Part shown: in pieces, positions 1 through 9,272 of the stretch
How the letters are laid out: each line of letters starts with the position of its first letter
How positions within the stretch are numbered: the first letter of the stretch is position 1
Assembly: GCA_013416795.1 (NCBI GenBank)
Contig: RQSC01000523.1
Location: forward strand, 325,114 to 340,376
Direction of reading: 5' to 3'
DNA: 15,263 nt
Source: Prasinococcaceae sp. CCMP 1430
Taxonomy: Eukaryota > Prasinodermophyta > Palmophyllophyceae > Prasinococcales > Prasinococcaceae
Notes under the pieces: generated by a model
Told to the model about the DNA's origin: nothing
The model's input: only the letters and a program-made list of their open reading frames with translations
Database searches by the model: none
Made by a program: the position numbers and the translations under genes

Positions 1-329
1 CGGTGCGCCAGGCGGGCGGGAGCGGGCAGCCCTGGGAGAGCGCCGCCGTGTCGCGCCTCGCCGAGCGCGCGTGCGCGCCACGCGACGGGAGGTGCGGCTC
101 GGAGCCTCCAGCGGCGCCGCTCATCGTCGAGGGCCCCGTGGGGACAGTCCTCGCTGCCGTAGGCGAGCAGGAAGACCACGATGTGGCCACCCGCGCTCTG
201 AGCCGGCGGCAAGAGGCGCAGCTGCAAGAGAAGCTCGCGCGAGCGCGGACGCTCGTGCCGGGTGCCGAGGGAGACGCACCACGGCCGCGAGGTGCGGGCC
301 GCGTGCGCGCCGCGCCGCACCTCGACCAT
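1..329 (-). CDS. possible partial protein-coding exon running off the left edge, function unknown
   Basis: Reading the minus strand from an ATG at 329-327 gives about 109 codons with no stop before the window edge. Most codons in the first two thirds end in G or C, as in the real genes here. The translation begins MVEVRRG. It contains a hydrophobic stretch (GGHIVVFLLAYG) followed by an acidic/Cys segment (SEDCPHG). I recognise no family. Long chance ORFs are common in DNA this GC-rich, so this is only a candidate. If real, it would be divergent from the ORF at 402 and the two would share a promoter of about 70 bases. The plus strand over the same span is also open, but I see no domain in it. 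Confidence 0.22.
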   Translation of the reverse strand, partial: MVEVRRGAHAARTSRPWCVSLGTRHERPRSRELLLQLRLLPPAQSAGGHIVVFLLAYGSEDCPHGALDDERRRWRLRAAPPVAWRARALGEARHGGALPGLPAPARLAH

Positions 330-401
330 GCCGAGACCAGGGGCTTGGGGCGGCCGCGAGCGCATAGAAGCGCGGCCAGCGGCGAGGACTCAGCAGGCAT
401 C

Positions 402-728
402 ATGCAGGCGCGCAGCGGGGAGCTGGCCTTCGGTGCTGTCTATGAGTACCGTGACTCGGCGGGCGTGCCGATGGTCTGCGGCTCGACCGCAAGGCGACCC
501 GAGGAGCAGTTTTCGCGCGACTTCGACGCGCACGGTGCGGCCGCGAGCGCGGCGGGCGTGCGCGCGCGCTCCGTGCGCGCCGAGGTCGTCTGGGCGGGCG
601 TGGGCCGCGGCACGGTCGGCCAGCCCGACATGGACGCTATGCGCGAGGCCGTCGCTGCCGAGCGCGCCGCGCGCCTGCGCGTCGGCAAGCTCTCCGGGCC
701 CAAGCCGTACAGCCGGCACGGCTGGTGA
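402..728 (+). CDS. small protein, possible degenerate GIY-YIG-like domain
   Basis: An ATG at 402 opens a 108-residue frame ending in TGA at 726-728. About nine codons in ten end in G or C, which supports real coding. Residues 11-14 (GAVY) and 25-29 (VCGST), about ten residues apart, resemble the two strands that define GIY-YIG nuclease folds. The usual catalytic Arg and His spacing after the second motif is not met: Arg31, Arg32 and Arg39 are present but out of register. A nuclease role is therefore doubtful. The tail is basic (residues 92-108, with KLSGPKPYSRHGW at the end). The frame stays open upstream to base 3, and CAG just before base 408 could be a splice acceptor, so this may be a last exon. 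Other possibility: an unrelated lineage-specific protein. Confidence 0.42.
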   Translation: MQARSGELAFGAVYEYRDSAGVPMVCGSTARRPEEQFSRDFDAHGAAASAAGVRARSVRAEVVWAGVGRGTVGQPDMDAMREAVAAERAARLRVGKLSGPKPYSRHGW

Positions 729-1291
729 GAGAGGGCCCGCTCTTCTGAGCTCAATTATTTCTAGCTAGTCTAGTCTAGTCTAGTCAGAACCTTCGAGAAC
801 GGGGCCGCGGCTGCCGGAGGCGTCACCGTGTCACAGAAGGCCAAGCAGCTCGCAATGTCCAGGCAAGGTGTCGCTCTGGCGATGACAGTAGGCGCCTGAC
901 GGTACCTTCTGTGCGGTGGCATCCGCGCGCGCCAATGGCCTCTAATTGACACGCACGAAGAAGGTCCACGCCTTGCCACAAGTCTCACCGGCCCGCCCGC
1001 TGGGCCCTCGCGAGGCTCGGCATCCAGAACGCAGCGAGGTAGCCTCGCGGGCGGGCCCGAGCGCGGGCGCTGCCGTCGCGCAGCCCGCCGCGCGCGAGGG
1101 GTCTCCCGAATGTTTGTGTTTCCGCAAGAGGGCACGCGGCCTGTATTCATTACTCCAGGATCGTGGAGGGCCGCGCGCCCGCAGCAGAGCCCCCAGCAGC
1201 AGAGAAGAGCGGGCGCGGGGCGTTTTTGCGATCGTTGGCCTAGGCCACGCGTCGCACGTGCGCCCCGCGTCCCCCGCGGGCGGAGAGGCGC
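729..1291. other. convergent intergenic region, no gene seen
   Basis: This stretch lies between the stop of the small plus-strand ORF at 402-728 and the stop of the minus-strand eS24 gene, so it should hold both 3' UTRs. It contains the CTAGT repeat at 765-784. Open frames exist on both strands, but none shows a domain or a credible splice structure. I see no AATAAA on either strand near the two stops. Confidence 0.5.
761..785. repeat. short tandem repeat (CTAGT)4
   Basis: After CTAG at 761-764, four consecutive CTAGT units occupy 765-784, in the presumed 3' UTR of the ORF at 402-728. It is a simple pentanucleotide repeat with no evident function, and a likely length polymorphism between strains. 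Confidence 0.85.
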
Positions 1292-2156
1292 TTACGCGCC
1301 GCCGCCGATCTTGAGCTTCTCCAGGCCGCGCTTCTTGATCACGCGGTTCTTGCGCTCCTTGCGCTGCTTGCGCGAGGACTCCTTCTTCACGACGAGGCCG
1401 GCGCGCACGAGGCGGTGCTTGGGCTCGAACTTCTTCATCGCGTCCACCGAGTCGTAGATGAGGCCGAAACCCGTCGAGCGGCCGCCGCCGAACTGCGTGC
1501 GGAAGCCGAAGAGCACCACGCACGTCTGGTCCTTCACCGAGTACGCCGAGCAGAGCTTCTCCTGCAGCTCCTGTTGAAGCGCGCGGCGACAAGTAGGTGT
1601 GCGTGTGTGTGCAGGGGGAATAGAGGGAGGGGGCGGCGGTCGAGGGGGCGCGGGGTCAGCCAACGCCGCAGGAATTTTTTTGGCGCGCGTGCGCGCGTTT
1701 GTGTGTCGGCCCGCGCCGCGGCGATCGATCACCGCGGTCGCAGCGTCCGTGGGTTCATTTTCCACACGGGCGGCCACAGCACCGCCGCGGCGGCCACGCA
1801 GCATCGCTCCAGGGCGCGACAGGCGGCTCGCGACCGCGCCGGCTGCGGGCTGCCGGGAGGCCCTCCTCGCGCACTCGTGCGGTGTGTGTGTTGTGTGTGT
1901 GTACGTGCATATGGCGGTTGTGGAAGGGTGGCGGCTGCGGCGGTAGCCGTGGACGGCTCGCTCGCAGCGGCTGCGGCCGCGCAGCCTCCTTGCGCGCCGC
2001 GGCGCAGCGCGGGGCGGCGGCGCGCGCGCGCGGACGCACCGACTTGGGCACGTTCGCGCGGCCCGGGTGGAGCACATCGCAGACGAACTGCTTGCGCGCC
2101 AGCAGGCGGTTGGTCATGAACTTGCGGGTGCGGATGGTGCACGTCTTGTCCGACAT
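1292..2156 (-). CDS. RPS24: 40S ribosomal protein eS24, two exons
   Basis: Protein eS24 of the cytosolic small ribosomal subunit. Exon 1 is 2156-2040 (39 codons, [19 protein letters not shown] at the start). Exon 2 is 1570-1292 (92 codons plus TAA). The intron, 2039-1571 (469 bases), has donor GTGCGT and acceptor CAACAG in phase 0. Joining them gives VPKS-ELQEKL, which aligns without gaps to the VPKTEIREKL region of animal eS24. The product is 131 residues against about 133 in humans. Family hallmarks are visible: [25 protein letters not shown] and the basic [11 protein letters not shown] segment near the C-terminus. The start is fixed by the conserved N-terminus. The intron is low-complexity with GT repeats and holds no other gene that I can see. 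The product is certain; the exon borders are inferred from homology. Confidence 0.95.
1882..1902. repeat. GT-rich microsatellite in the eS24 intron
   Basis: An alternating GT/TG tract interrupted once by TT, inside the eS24 intron. It is antisense to the transcript, so the RNA carries a CA-rich run. Such runs can bind splicing regulators in other eukaryotes; whether that applies here is unknown. Confidence 0.75.
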
Positions 2157-2593
2157 GCTGTGAGGCGGCGGCGGCGGTCCGAGCGTCAGCGGCGGTTGCG
2201 ACGCACATGCGCGCGCGCGCGCGCCTATGCGCATGCGCGAGCGAGCGGGTCGCGGAACGCGGAGGCCAGGGGGCGAGATGGGCGGCGCGATACTCGCGCG
2301 CGCGCTCCGGGTGGGGGCGCCGCGGCAGCCCCGCGCCTCCCCCGCACCCCCCCACGCGCGCGCGCGCGCGTGCGCGCGAGCCGCCACGAGAAGATCCCAA
2401 TGCATTCCGACCCGCCGCGCAAACGAATGCGCTTTGACGGGGCGCCGCCGCCGCCGCCGGCGCCCCGACCTCTTTTATTTTGATTTTGATTTTTTTAGTT
2501 CGATTCCGAGCGTTGGCGCCGTCGTCGCGCGTCCCTTTTTTTGTTCCGTTTTTTTTTTTCGCCGCCCGGCGACGGGATGGCCGCGCCCCTCCA

Positions 2594-2654
2594 TCCTTTT
2601 TCTTTTTCTTTTTCTTTCTTTTTTTTTCCATTTCCACTTCTTTTTCTTTTTTTT
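2594..2654. repeat. homopyrimidine (T/C) tract on the plus strand
   Basis: Bases 2594-2629 are all T or C (36 bases of mainly CTTTTT units), and 2637-2654 are again all pyrimidine. Together with shorter T runs from 2470 onward they make a strong strand asymmetry upstream of the eS24 start: purine-rich on the eS24 sense strand. It may be a nucleosome-excluding promoter element or simply slippage-prone sequence. Confidence 0.8.
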
Positions 2655-2834
2655 GGGCCGTGGCCGCGTGGGGCGAACGTACAGTACTCGGGCGAATTCC
2701 GCACGTACTAAGTCCCTCAACTTGCGTAAGAGAAATTTCACTCCTTTTTCGCAGCCATGAGTACGTAAACTCGCCATGATAGTGCATGCATGAGGCCAGC
2801 GCCAAATGACTTTTCGGACACCGCGAGCGCGTGC

Positions 2835-2858
2835 GAAAAAAAAAAGAAAAGAAAAAAG
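2835..2858. repeat. homopurine (A/G) tract on the plus strand
   Basis: Twenty-four consecutive purines, mostly A, about 180 bases right of the T/C tract and of opposite strand polarity. The two tracts are therefore roughly inverted relative to each other. Confidence 0.8.
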
Positions 2859-3131
2859 CGGGCCGAAAATGCGCTCGAAAGTTTTCATCTGCCGGCCGCT
2901 CCACACGCACACACATACGCGCGGGGTCGCCTGGCCTCAAAACCCGAACCCTCCCGCCGCGCGATTCTAGTTAGAAATTGACTCGGCGTTGCGTCGTATG
3001 CAGACCCTTTTGTTCTGACCCTCATTGCATCGCATCGTCGGGGAGGGTCGCCCGTGGGTTGATATATCGTCAAATGTAATGTTTGTGTTTCGTGCGCGAT
3101 GCGTTCTGACGTGCGCGCGCGGCGCGCCGGC

Positions 3132-3154
3132 CGGCGGCGGCGGCGGCGGCTGCN
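3132..3154. repeat. CGG trinucleotide run ending beside an ambiguous base
   Basis: CGG units run from 3132 to 3150, and the only N of the window is at 3154. This points to a sequencing or assembly difficulty in a slippage-prone GC repeat. The local length and sequence should not be trusted, and this may hide part of the eL8 5' end. Confidence 0.75.
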
Positions 3155-3788
3155 GCGTGCCGCCCCCGGGATGGATCCTTTCCTGAGGTCGACGCTCGGC
3201 GTGCTGGCGACGGGGCGGGCGGGCGGGCCCAGGCTGGGCTCGCCGCGGTGCGCGCGCGCGCGCTCGCGAGGGCTCTGCGCGCGCCGGCTCTCAATGCTGG
3301 ATCAGCAAAAGCAGGGCAGCGGAAGCGCGCGGCCGGTGCCGGCAGCAATGCCCGCGCCGCCAGCGCCGCCCCCGTGGGGTTGGCCGTTGTCGAGCCAGCG
3401 GCGTCCGCGGTGGTGGAGATCCCCTCCCGTCTTCCACCCGCGCGCCTGGCGCACCCGGCCTGTGCAGGTGGCGCCCGTATGCGCTCCGCTCGCTGTGCGC
3501 TTCAGGGCGCCGGTGTGCAGCTGGGTCTGAGGGCTGGAAACAGCGTCGGCGGCAAGCCCACGATGCGCCGCGCCGTGCCGCGCCGCGCTCGGTCAAGCTA
3601 GGCCTTGCAGGGAGAAACGAGCGCATGGCGCGGACGGCCGACGGCGGCGCGCCATCTCTGTGCGGGGTCGCTCGCGGCGCCGGATCGCCGCGCGACGCCG
3701 GCTTTCTTTTCTCGCGCTCCGTGAACGGCGCGCTGACGCCGCCGCCCTCGCGTTGCCCCCCTCGCTCGCGCGCGCGCCCCTTCCGCAG

Positions 3789-4568
3789 GCGCCCAAGGGC
3801 AAGAAGGTGGCTTCCATGCCCGGCAAGAAGAAGCCGGCCGCTGCGGCGCCCACCAACCCTCTCTTCGAGAAGAAGCCGAAGAACTTCGGCATCGGCCAGT
3901 CGAAGCCCCCCACCAAGGACCTCCACCGCTTCGTGAAGTGGCCGTTCTACGTGCGCCTCCAGCGCCAGCGCCGCATCCTCTCGAAGCGCCTCAAGATCCC
4001 GCCCCCGATCAACCAGTTCAACCGCGCGGCCGACTCGTCGACCGCCAAGTCGATCTTCAAGCTGCTGATGAAGTACCGCCCGGAGGACAAGGCGGCCAAG
4101 AAGGAGCGCCTCCTCGCTGAGGCGACCGCCGTGGCGGAGGGCAAGGAGGTGTCCAAGTCCAAGCCGGTCGAGGTGAAGTACGGCCTGAACCACATCACCT
4201 ACCTGATCGAGCAGAACAAGGCGCAGCTGGTGGTGATCGCCCACGACGTCGACCCGGTCGAGCTCGTGGTGTGGCTGCCGGCGCTCTGCCGCAAGATGGG
4301 GGTGCCCTACGCTATCGTCAAGTCCAAGGCCCGCCTTGGCGCGGTCGTGCACAAGAAGACCGCCACCGCGCTGGCGCTGACGGCCGTGAACAACGAGGAC
4401 AAGGCCACCCTGTCCAAGCTCGTCGACTCGCTCGACGTGCAGTTCTCGGGCAACGAGAAGCTGCGCCGCGAGTGGGGTGGTGGTATCATGGGTAGCAAGA
4501 GCCAGCACAAGACGCGCGCGCGCGCGAAGCTCCTCGCCAAGGAGGCCGCCCAGCGCGCCGCCGTCTAA
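3789..4568 (+). CDS. RPL7A: 60S ribosomal protein eL8 (RPL7A), main coding exon
   Basis: Cytosolic large-subunit protein eL8, of the L7Ae/L30e/Gadd45 RNA-binding superfamily. The exon follows a TTCCGCAG acceptor (AG at 3787-3788) and begins APKGKKVAS, like the MAPGKKVAP start of yeast eL8. It ends in TAA at 4566-4568. With one initiator Met upstream the protein would be 260 residues (human 266). Signatures: [22 protein letters not shown], the kink-turn-binding region [20 protein letters not shown] followed by LCRKMGVPY (about 147-175), [12 protein letters not shown] and the C-terminal [10 protein letters not shown]. The initiator exon was not found: it must end in phase 0, and no ATG between 2950 and 3780 is followed by a convincing donor. 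Alternatively translation starts at the ATG at 3814 (MPGKKK), without the preceding ten residues. Confidence 0.95.
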   Translation, partial: APKGKKVASMPGKKKPAAAAPTNPLFEKKPKNFGIGQSKPPTKDLHRFVKWPFYVRLQRQRRILSKRLKIPPPINQFNRAADSSTAKSIFKLLMKYRPEDKAAKKERLLAEATAVAEGKEVSKSKPVEVKYGLNHITYLIEQNKAQLVVIAHDVDPVELVVWLPALCRKMGVPYAIVKSKARLGAVVHKKTATALALTAVNNEDKATLSKLVDSLDVQFSGNEKLRREWGGGIMGSKSQHKTRARAKLLAKEAAQRAAV

Positions 4569-5072
4569 GGCGCCGGCCCCAAGCCCACCCAACGCAGCTC
4601 CGGTAAATAAGAAAAAAAACATTTCGAACAGAATTATCGGGGGCGCCTTCGCATTGCCTTTGACCTCTGCACGCGCGATGGCGCGCAAAAAAGGCAAAAA
4701 AAAAAAGGTGGGGCGCGTCCGACGTCGTCGTCGTCGACCCCCGCCAGTTCGGCGGACGGCCCGGATGTGGACTGCGGATCATCCCGGTTTTCGCGCCTCG
4801 AAATCCGCGCTAGTCGCGGGTGAGACCCAGGCCTGACCCGGGGTGCTCGCATCGACACCTGAGGTTTTCGGCGCCGCCCGCCCGCGCGGGCGCGCCCCCC
4901 TCCCGCTCGGATCCTGCAACCGGCGCGTGCCGCGCGCGCGCCGCGCGCCCACGGAATTTCGCGCACCGCCAAATAATGCATTGTAAAGTATATCAATGAT
5001 ACGGATGAGGGTGTGAAATGATGAATAATATGTGGTTTTGGCCTGCGGCCTGCGGGCCTGCGAACGAATGCG
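4569..5072. other. intergenic region: eL8 3' UTR and OSCP promoter
   Basis: It contains an A-rich element shortly after the eL8 stop (AAATAAG followed by an A run, about 4603-4620), which may serve as the polyadenylation region. A second A run lies at 4694-4707. An AT-rich patch (about 4970-5035, with GTATATC) lies just upstream of the OSCP start and is the best promoter candidate. No gene is visible on either strand. Confidence 0.5.
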
Positions 5073-5836
5073 ATGCGCCGGAGGGGGGCGCGGCGTGTGG
5101 TTGGCGGTGTGTGGGGGGGTGTTGGGCGCGGGCGCCACAGCGCGCGCGGCGGAGAGGGAGGTCCCCGTGCGCGCGCGCGCGCCCTTGCTTTCCCTCCGAG
5201 CCGGCCTGCCCGCCGCCCGCGCGCGCAGCGGCGCCCGCGCGCGGCCACGCGGCCGCGGCCGCGGCCGCGGAGGTGGTGGCGCCGCTGAAGCTGTTCGGCA
5301 CGTCGGGCCGCTACGCGACGGCGCTCTACAAGGCCGCCGTGAAGTCCAAAGCCCTCCCCGCGGTCGCCGCCGACATGAAGGCGTTCAGCGAGGCCGTCGA
5401 CGGCAGCGCGGTGATCGGAAAGTTCCTCGCCGACCCCACGCAGTCCGCGGCGGAGAAGAAGGGCATCGTCGACAGCTGGGCCAAGCAGGCGAAGTTGTCC
5501 GCGCCGGTGGCGAACATGTTCGCGGTGCTCGCGGAGAACGGCAGGCTCGCGGACTCGATGGGCGTCGCGGCGGACTTCGAGAAGCTCGTGCTCGCCGCCA
5601 AGGGTGCGGTCGAGGTGACCGTCACCTCGGTGGCCAAGCTCTCCCCCGCTGACATTACCGCGCTCAAGGGCTTCCTCAAGACCAACAAGATCTTCAACGG
5701 CGACAGCTTCACGCTGGTGGAGAAGCTCGACCCATCCATCGTCGGCGGCGTGGTCGTGCAGGCTGGGGACAAGCTCGTCGACCTGAGCGTCTCGAAGCGC
5801 ATGGCCAAGCTGCAACGCGCTCTCGCAGCCAACTAG
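5073..5836 (+). CDS. OSCP: mitochondrial ATP synthase subunit OSCP (delta family)
   Basis: Oligomycin-sensitivity-conferring protein, part of the peripheral stalk that holds F1 to Fo in the mitochondrial ATP synthase. The supported part is 5229-5836 (stop TAG), reading KLFGTSGRYATALYKAA, then LAENGRL, VTVTS and DPSIVGGVVVQAGDKLVDLSV, all typical of the family. For the N-terminus I propose exon 1 at 5073-5106 (ATG) with donor GTGTGT and acceptor GCGCGCAG (intron 5107-5228, phase 1). This gives MRRRGARRVVGAAPARGH, an arginine-rich, acid-free mitochondrial presequence, then an Ala run. The total is 213 residues, the same as human OSCP. A donor 12 bases earlier (5095) keeps the frame and is an alternative. 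The long open frame back to 5018 also reads through, but gives a poor presequence. The family call is firm; the first exon is inference. Confidence 0.9.
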
Positions 5837-6083
5837 AGCTGGGAGCAGGTGGTGGTGGTGTGTGGGTGGGGGGGAGCAAGCGCTGAATGTGCGCTGCCGC
5901 GGCGCCGGCGCGCGCGTTCGCGAGCGCGCGCGGAGGCAGTTGCACCCGGGGCGGGTGCGCTGCCGCAACATTTTTGATCGGAGTGCGCGAGCTAAGAGAC
6001 AATGGCTTGAGCGCATGACGGGGGTGGTTGGGACACTGGCGCGCGTCTTATGATTCCGCGCGCGCCGGCATCGAGCGACGCGC

Positions 6084-7712
6084 CTAGGAGATGGGCGAGC
6101 CGTCGGGCATGTCCGGCACCGTCACCTTGCCACCGCCGACGACCAGCTCCTGCCCGCCGTAGGTCGCCACGCCGCCCTGCACGGTGAGCTGCACCTTGAT
6201 GCGGTCCCAGAACTTGGACTGCGGGGGACGGCGAGCGAAGCGTGTACATGCGAGCGCGCGTCGTTGTCAGCCTCAGCCAGCGAACACCCCCGCAGCAGCG
6301 GCGCGCGGCGGCGCGCGCCGTGGGGGGCGGGGGCGCCCGTACCTTGCACTGTTGGCACGCGGCCCGCCACGCGCGCAGCGCACAGGGAGCAACGCAGCGG
6401 CGCGAGTGTCAGCCCGTGTCAGCACCGGTCCTCTCAACGATCGGCGTATGGTGCCCCCGCACCGGCGGCGGCGGCGTCTGCTTCAGTCGAAAGATGGTGA
6501 TATAACATGTGTGTATCCACACGGTGGTTCGGCAGGAATAAAGGGATGCGTTTTCATCATTGCAGACCCCACGGCGGCGCGCAGCACGCACGCACACGCG
6601 GGCAGGCGGGCGCGCACGCGACGGCCGCAGCGGCGGCGGTGGCGGCAGGCGCCGGCATCGGCGCCGGCATCGGCGGAGGCGGTCGAGCAACAGCTCAGCA
6701 GCTGCGCGCACACGTACCTCCTTGGGCGGCGGCGCCTTGGGCTCGGCCCCGCCCACGAATATGCGATCGCCGACGGTGGCACCTGCAGGGGGTGCGGCGA
6801 GCGTCACCTTGCCGTCCGTCACGCCGCACATGATCATCGCCGCCGAGAGCTGGCCCGCGAGCTTGGCCGTCTTGAGGTTGATGATGGTCATCACGGTCGC
6901 CCCCTCCAGCACCTCCTGCGGCACGTGCTTCCGCAGGCCGGTCACAACCTGGCGCACCTCGTCGGGTCCCACCTGCACCTGGCACAGGTAGAGCTTGTCG
7001 GAGTTCTCCACAAACCCCACCTCCTTCACCTTGGCCACCACGAGCTTGGCCTGCACGTCGCGGCGGTGGGCGGCGCGTCGGAGCGCGGCGTCAGTGCGCC
7101 GCGAGCGAGTGGGCTCCGCCCTCGAGCATGGGCGCACAGCGCACAGCTGCGCGTCCGCCCTCATTCCGCTGAATTGGCGTCATAGGTGCCCGGCGAGAAA
7201 GAGAAAAGCCAGGCCCCACATCTAGTGACAATAAATGAGTAATCACGGGACGGACGCGCGCTCGCAGGCTCGCAGGGGCGCGCCTTGCGCCAACGAACCT
7301 TGCCGAAGAGCTCGATCGGGTCGTCGTCAGCGGGCGGCGGCGCGGCCTTCTTCTCCTTCTTGGGCTTCTCCTTCTTCTCCGCCTTGGGCTGGGCAGCCGC
7401 CTCGTTGGCATCGGCGACAGCGCCGATGATGGGGTTGAGCAGCTTCAGATAGGTGGTGTCGCCCTTGAACACCTCGGGCATGGGGCACTGGCTCTCAAAA
7501 GGGGCCGTCATCCAGTAGCCCGTCGTCGGGCAGCGACGCTTCTCCACCCAGGGCGGCAGGGTGACCTCATTCGCCCACGGGTCGTCGGGGTCGGTGCGCG
7601 AGACGAGCACGCCGCCGCTGGCGGCGGCGACGCCCTCGCCGGTCGCGCCGCCCAGCAGCGAGGCCGACAGCATCTCCTCGCAGCGCTCGATCGCCGCGTC
7701 AATCGCCGCCAT
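6084..7712 (-). CDS. Arc1p/AIMP1-type tRNA-binding protein (EMAP-II-like domain), three exons
   Basis: Exon 1 is 7712-7299 (138 codons), exon 2 is 7050-6718 (111) and exon 3 is 6218-6084 (44 plus TAG), giving 293 residues. Introns are 7298-7051 (GTTCGT...GTGCAG) and 6717-6219 (GTACGT...CCGCAG), both phase 0. Residues about 139-293 form the OB-fold tRNA-binding domain shared by Arc1p, AIMP1/p43 and the tails of some Met- and Tyr-tRNA synthetases: KLVVAKVKEV, DKLYLCQVQVG, RQVVTGLRKHV, INLKTAKLAGQLSAAMI, then FWDRI and GVATYGG. A Lys-rich linker (about 110-122) precedes it, as in AIMP1. Such proteins deliver tRNA to synthetases in a complex. There is no synthetase catalytic domain. Residues 1-105 (PWVEKRRCPTTGYWM, then a Met/Phe/Lys-containing stretch) match nothing I recognise. 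Confidence 0.85.
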
Positions 7713-8305
7713 GCGTCCCGAGCGTGTGTGTGTCCGTCGGAGGGACGGAGGAGGCGGCCGCGCCGGGCGCCGCGTGTGGTGCGCCGCCGCGCCCTGCGCC
7801 CTAAGTCAGGTCCGGAAAAAAAAAATGCCTGATGCCCTTGATCAGTTTGGCTTCCGCTTTTAATTTTTTCATTGAGGAGAAGGCGCGGGCGCCGCCACAG
7901 AATTACCCTTATTTTGTTTTCAAATTAGTAAAGATGATGTATCAATCACCATTATACAAAATATTATAATTCCGTGTTTTAGGGGCCCAGAGCATACTGA
8001 ACCCTAATCTATGAACCCCAATCGATTTCGCGCCCGCGCGTTCCCCGAGCGAAGCGAAGCGGAGCGGCGAAACGGGCGCTCTACGCTGCGGGCTTCCTAC
8101 GCTTTGGTACAGGACACGGTACAGCGGGCGCCGGGGGTGATGCCGCGGGGGCGTGCGAGGACGCAGGGGTCTTGGGCGACCGGCGTGCCCTTGGCGCGAG
8201 GCGGGGGGAGGCGACGCTCGCGGCGGGTGGCGCGGTGGAGGCGACGCCCGTCGGCGATGGCCTGCCCGCAGGCGGCGGGCTGGCGTCGCTCGCTCGCGCG
8301 CGTGG
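7713..8305. other. intergenic region with an AT-rich island
   Basis: This stretch lies upstream of the tRNA-binding gene and downstream of the channel stop (both genes minus). It should contain the channel's 3' UTR and the promoter of the next gene. Bases 7900-7980 are strikingly AT-rich for this window. On the minus strand they include TATAAT-like and ACAAAATAAG sequences that could be a poly(A) region or a promoter. The remainder, 7990-8305, is GC-rich and open in several frames, with no domain. Confidence 0.5.
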
Positions 8306-9258
8306 TCACGGGCGGTCGACCGGCGCGCCGAGCGCGAGCGGCAGTGCGAGCGGCAGCGCGTGGGGCTCGCCGGCGGCATCGGCGTCAAGGCCTGCCCCTG
8401 ACGGCGGCGCGTACGCGCCCGCGCCCCCAGGGCGCGCGCCCGGGTCGCCGTGGTCACACCCACCGGTTGCTTCCTCGCCCATGAGCATCGTTTGCTCCCA
8501 GGGGAGGAGCGCGACGCCGCCCGACGCACTGTCGGCCGCGAGCATCGCGTGCTGCCCCCATTCGCCCGTGACGGCGCCGCGCAGGAGGCCAACAAGGCAG
8601 CTGCCGGTCGTGAAGCCGCACACACTCACTACCAGCAGCACGACAATTGCTCCTGCGGGGTGCGCGTTGGTGAGCGACAGGTCCCCATATCCGATGCCCG
8701 CAAGAGTAACGAAGACGAAGTAGAGGCTGTCTTGGTACGCCCAGCCATTAGCGCCCGCGATGATGCCCGCGAGCACGAGCAAGAAGGCAAAAGCGCAAAC
8801 GAGCGTGCCCGCGGACGCCAGCGCGGCCGCGAGCGCCGAGCTGCGGCGCGTGGGGGCGTGGCCGCTGACGGCGAGCCGCCTCGTCTCGTATGTCGCTGTA
8901 GCAACCGCGGCGATGCGGCGCGTGATCAGTTCGCCCGAGGCGAGGCTGACTAGCACAGCGAGCGGCACCCCCGCGAGCGACATGAGCACCGTTAGCGCAC
9001 GACCGGGCCCTGTGACAGGGACGACGTCGCCGTAGCCCACCGTGGTCACGGTTTGCAGCATGAAGTACGCCGACTGGCCGAGCGACCATGTGGGTGCGGC
9101 GCCAACCGGCGGCAACGACTGCAGCTCGTCGAGTGCGGCGAGCACCCTCGCATCGGGCGACGGCCCAAGCGCAGCCGTCACGCTCCCGACGAGCGCCTCC
9201 CTCCGCTCCGCGGCGGCCACCGCGCGCCGCTGCGCCGCACCGCGCTCGGCGCTGGCCA
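8306..9258 (-). CDS. tandem-pore (K2P/TPK-like) potassium channel, 5' end missing
   Basis: A membrane channel with two pore loops. In order on the minus strand: a hydrophilic segment with several Arg and Glu (ERREALVGSV), pore 1 with filter TVGYGD (9043-9026), helix M2 (GRALTVLMSLAGVPLAVLVSLASG), a short basic loop, M3 (ALASAGTLVCAFAFLLVLAGII), pore 2 with GIGYGD (8698-8681), M4 (IVVLLVVSVCGFTTGSCLVGLL), and a tail of about 80 residues to TGA at 8308-8306. This is the K2P order M1-cap-P1-M2-M3-P2-M4, but M1 is absent. The segment before P1 resembles the extracellular cap. No in-frame ATG lies nearby, and a CAG acceptor (9261-9259) would begin this exon in phase 1. The frame stays open to 10138, but that part is antisense to the YecM gene and has no membrane segment. 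I see no EF-hands. Confidence 0.8.
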
Positions 9259-9272
9259 CTGCCGCGCCGCAG

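Larger units (their letters stand above)
2157..3788. other. divergent intergenic/5' region between eS24 (-) and eL8 (+)
   Basis: About 1.6 kb between two ribosomal protein genes pointing away from each other. It should hold both promoters plus the undetected first exon and first intron of eL8. It contains alternating CG tracts (around 2206-2235 and 2357-2375), T-rich runs (2470-2660), a homopurine run (2835-2858), a TATA-like GATATATC near 3061-3068, and a CGG run with one ambiguous base (3154). At 2737-2766 a T-rich acceptor-like CAG, CCATGA and a GTACGT donor-like sequence follow one another. They could mark a tiny exon, but its phase does not fit eL8. None of the open frames here looks like a gene. 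Confidence 0.55.

Noticed and set aside
942-1592. Minus- and plus-strand open frames across 770-1600
   Set aside because: Compositional shadows overlapping the eS24 exon or its 3' flank, with no domain or splice support.
2207-2375. Long alternating CG tracts as a possible origin or Z-DNA regulatory element
   Set aside because: Such tracts recur throughout the window, including in introns, so they look like background composition rather than a specific element.
2737-2766. Acceptor-like T tract plus CAG, CCATGA, and GTACGT donor as a microexon starting eL8
   Set aside because: The ATG-A exon would end in phase 1, but the eL8 acceptor at 3788 needs phase 0, so the reading frame breaks.
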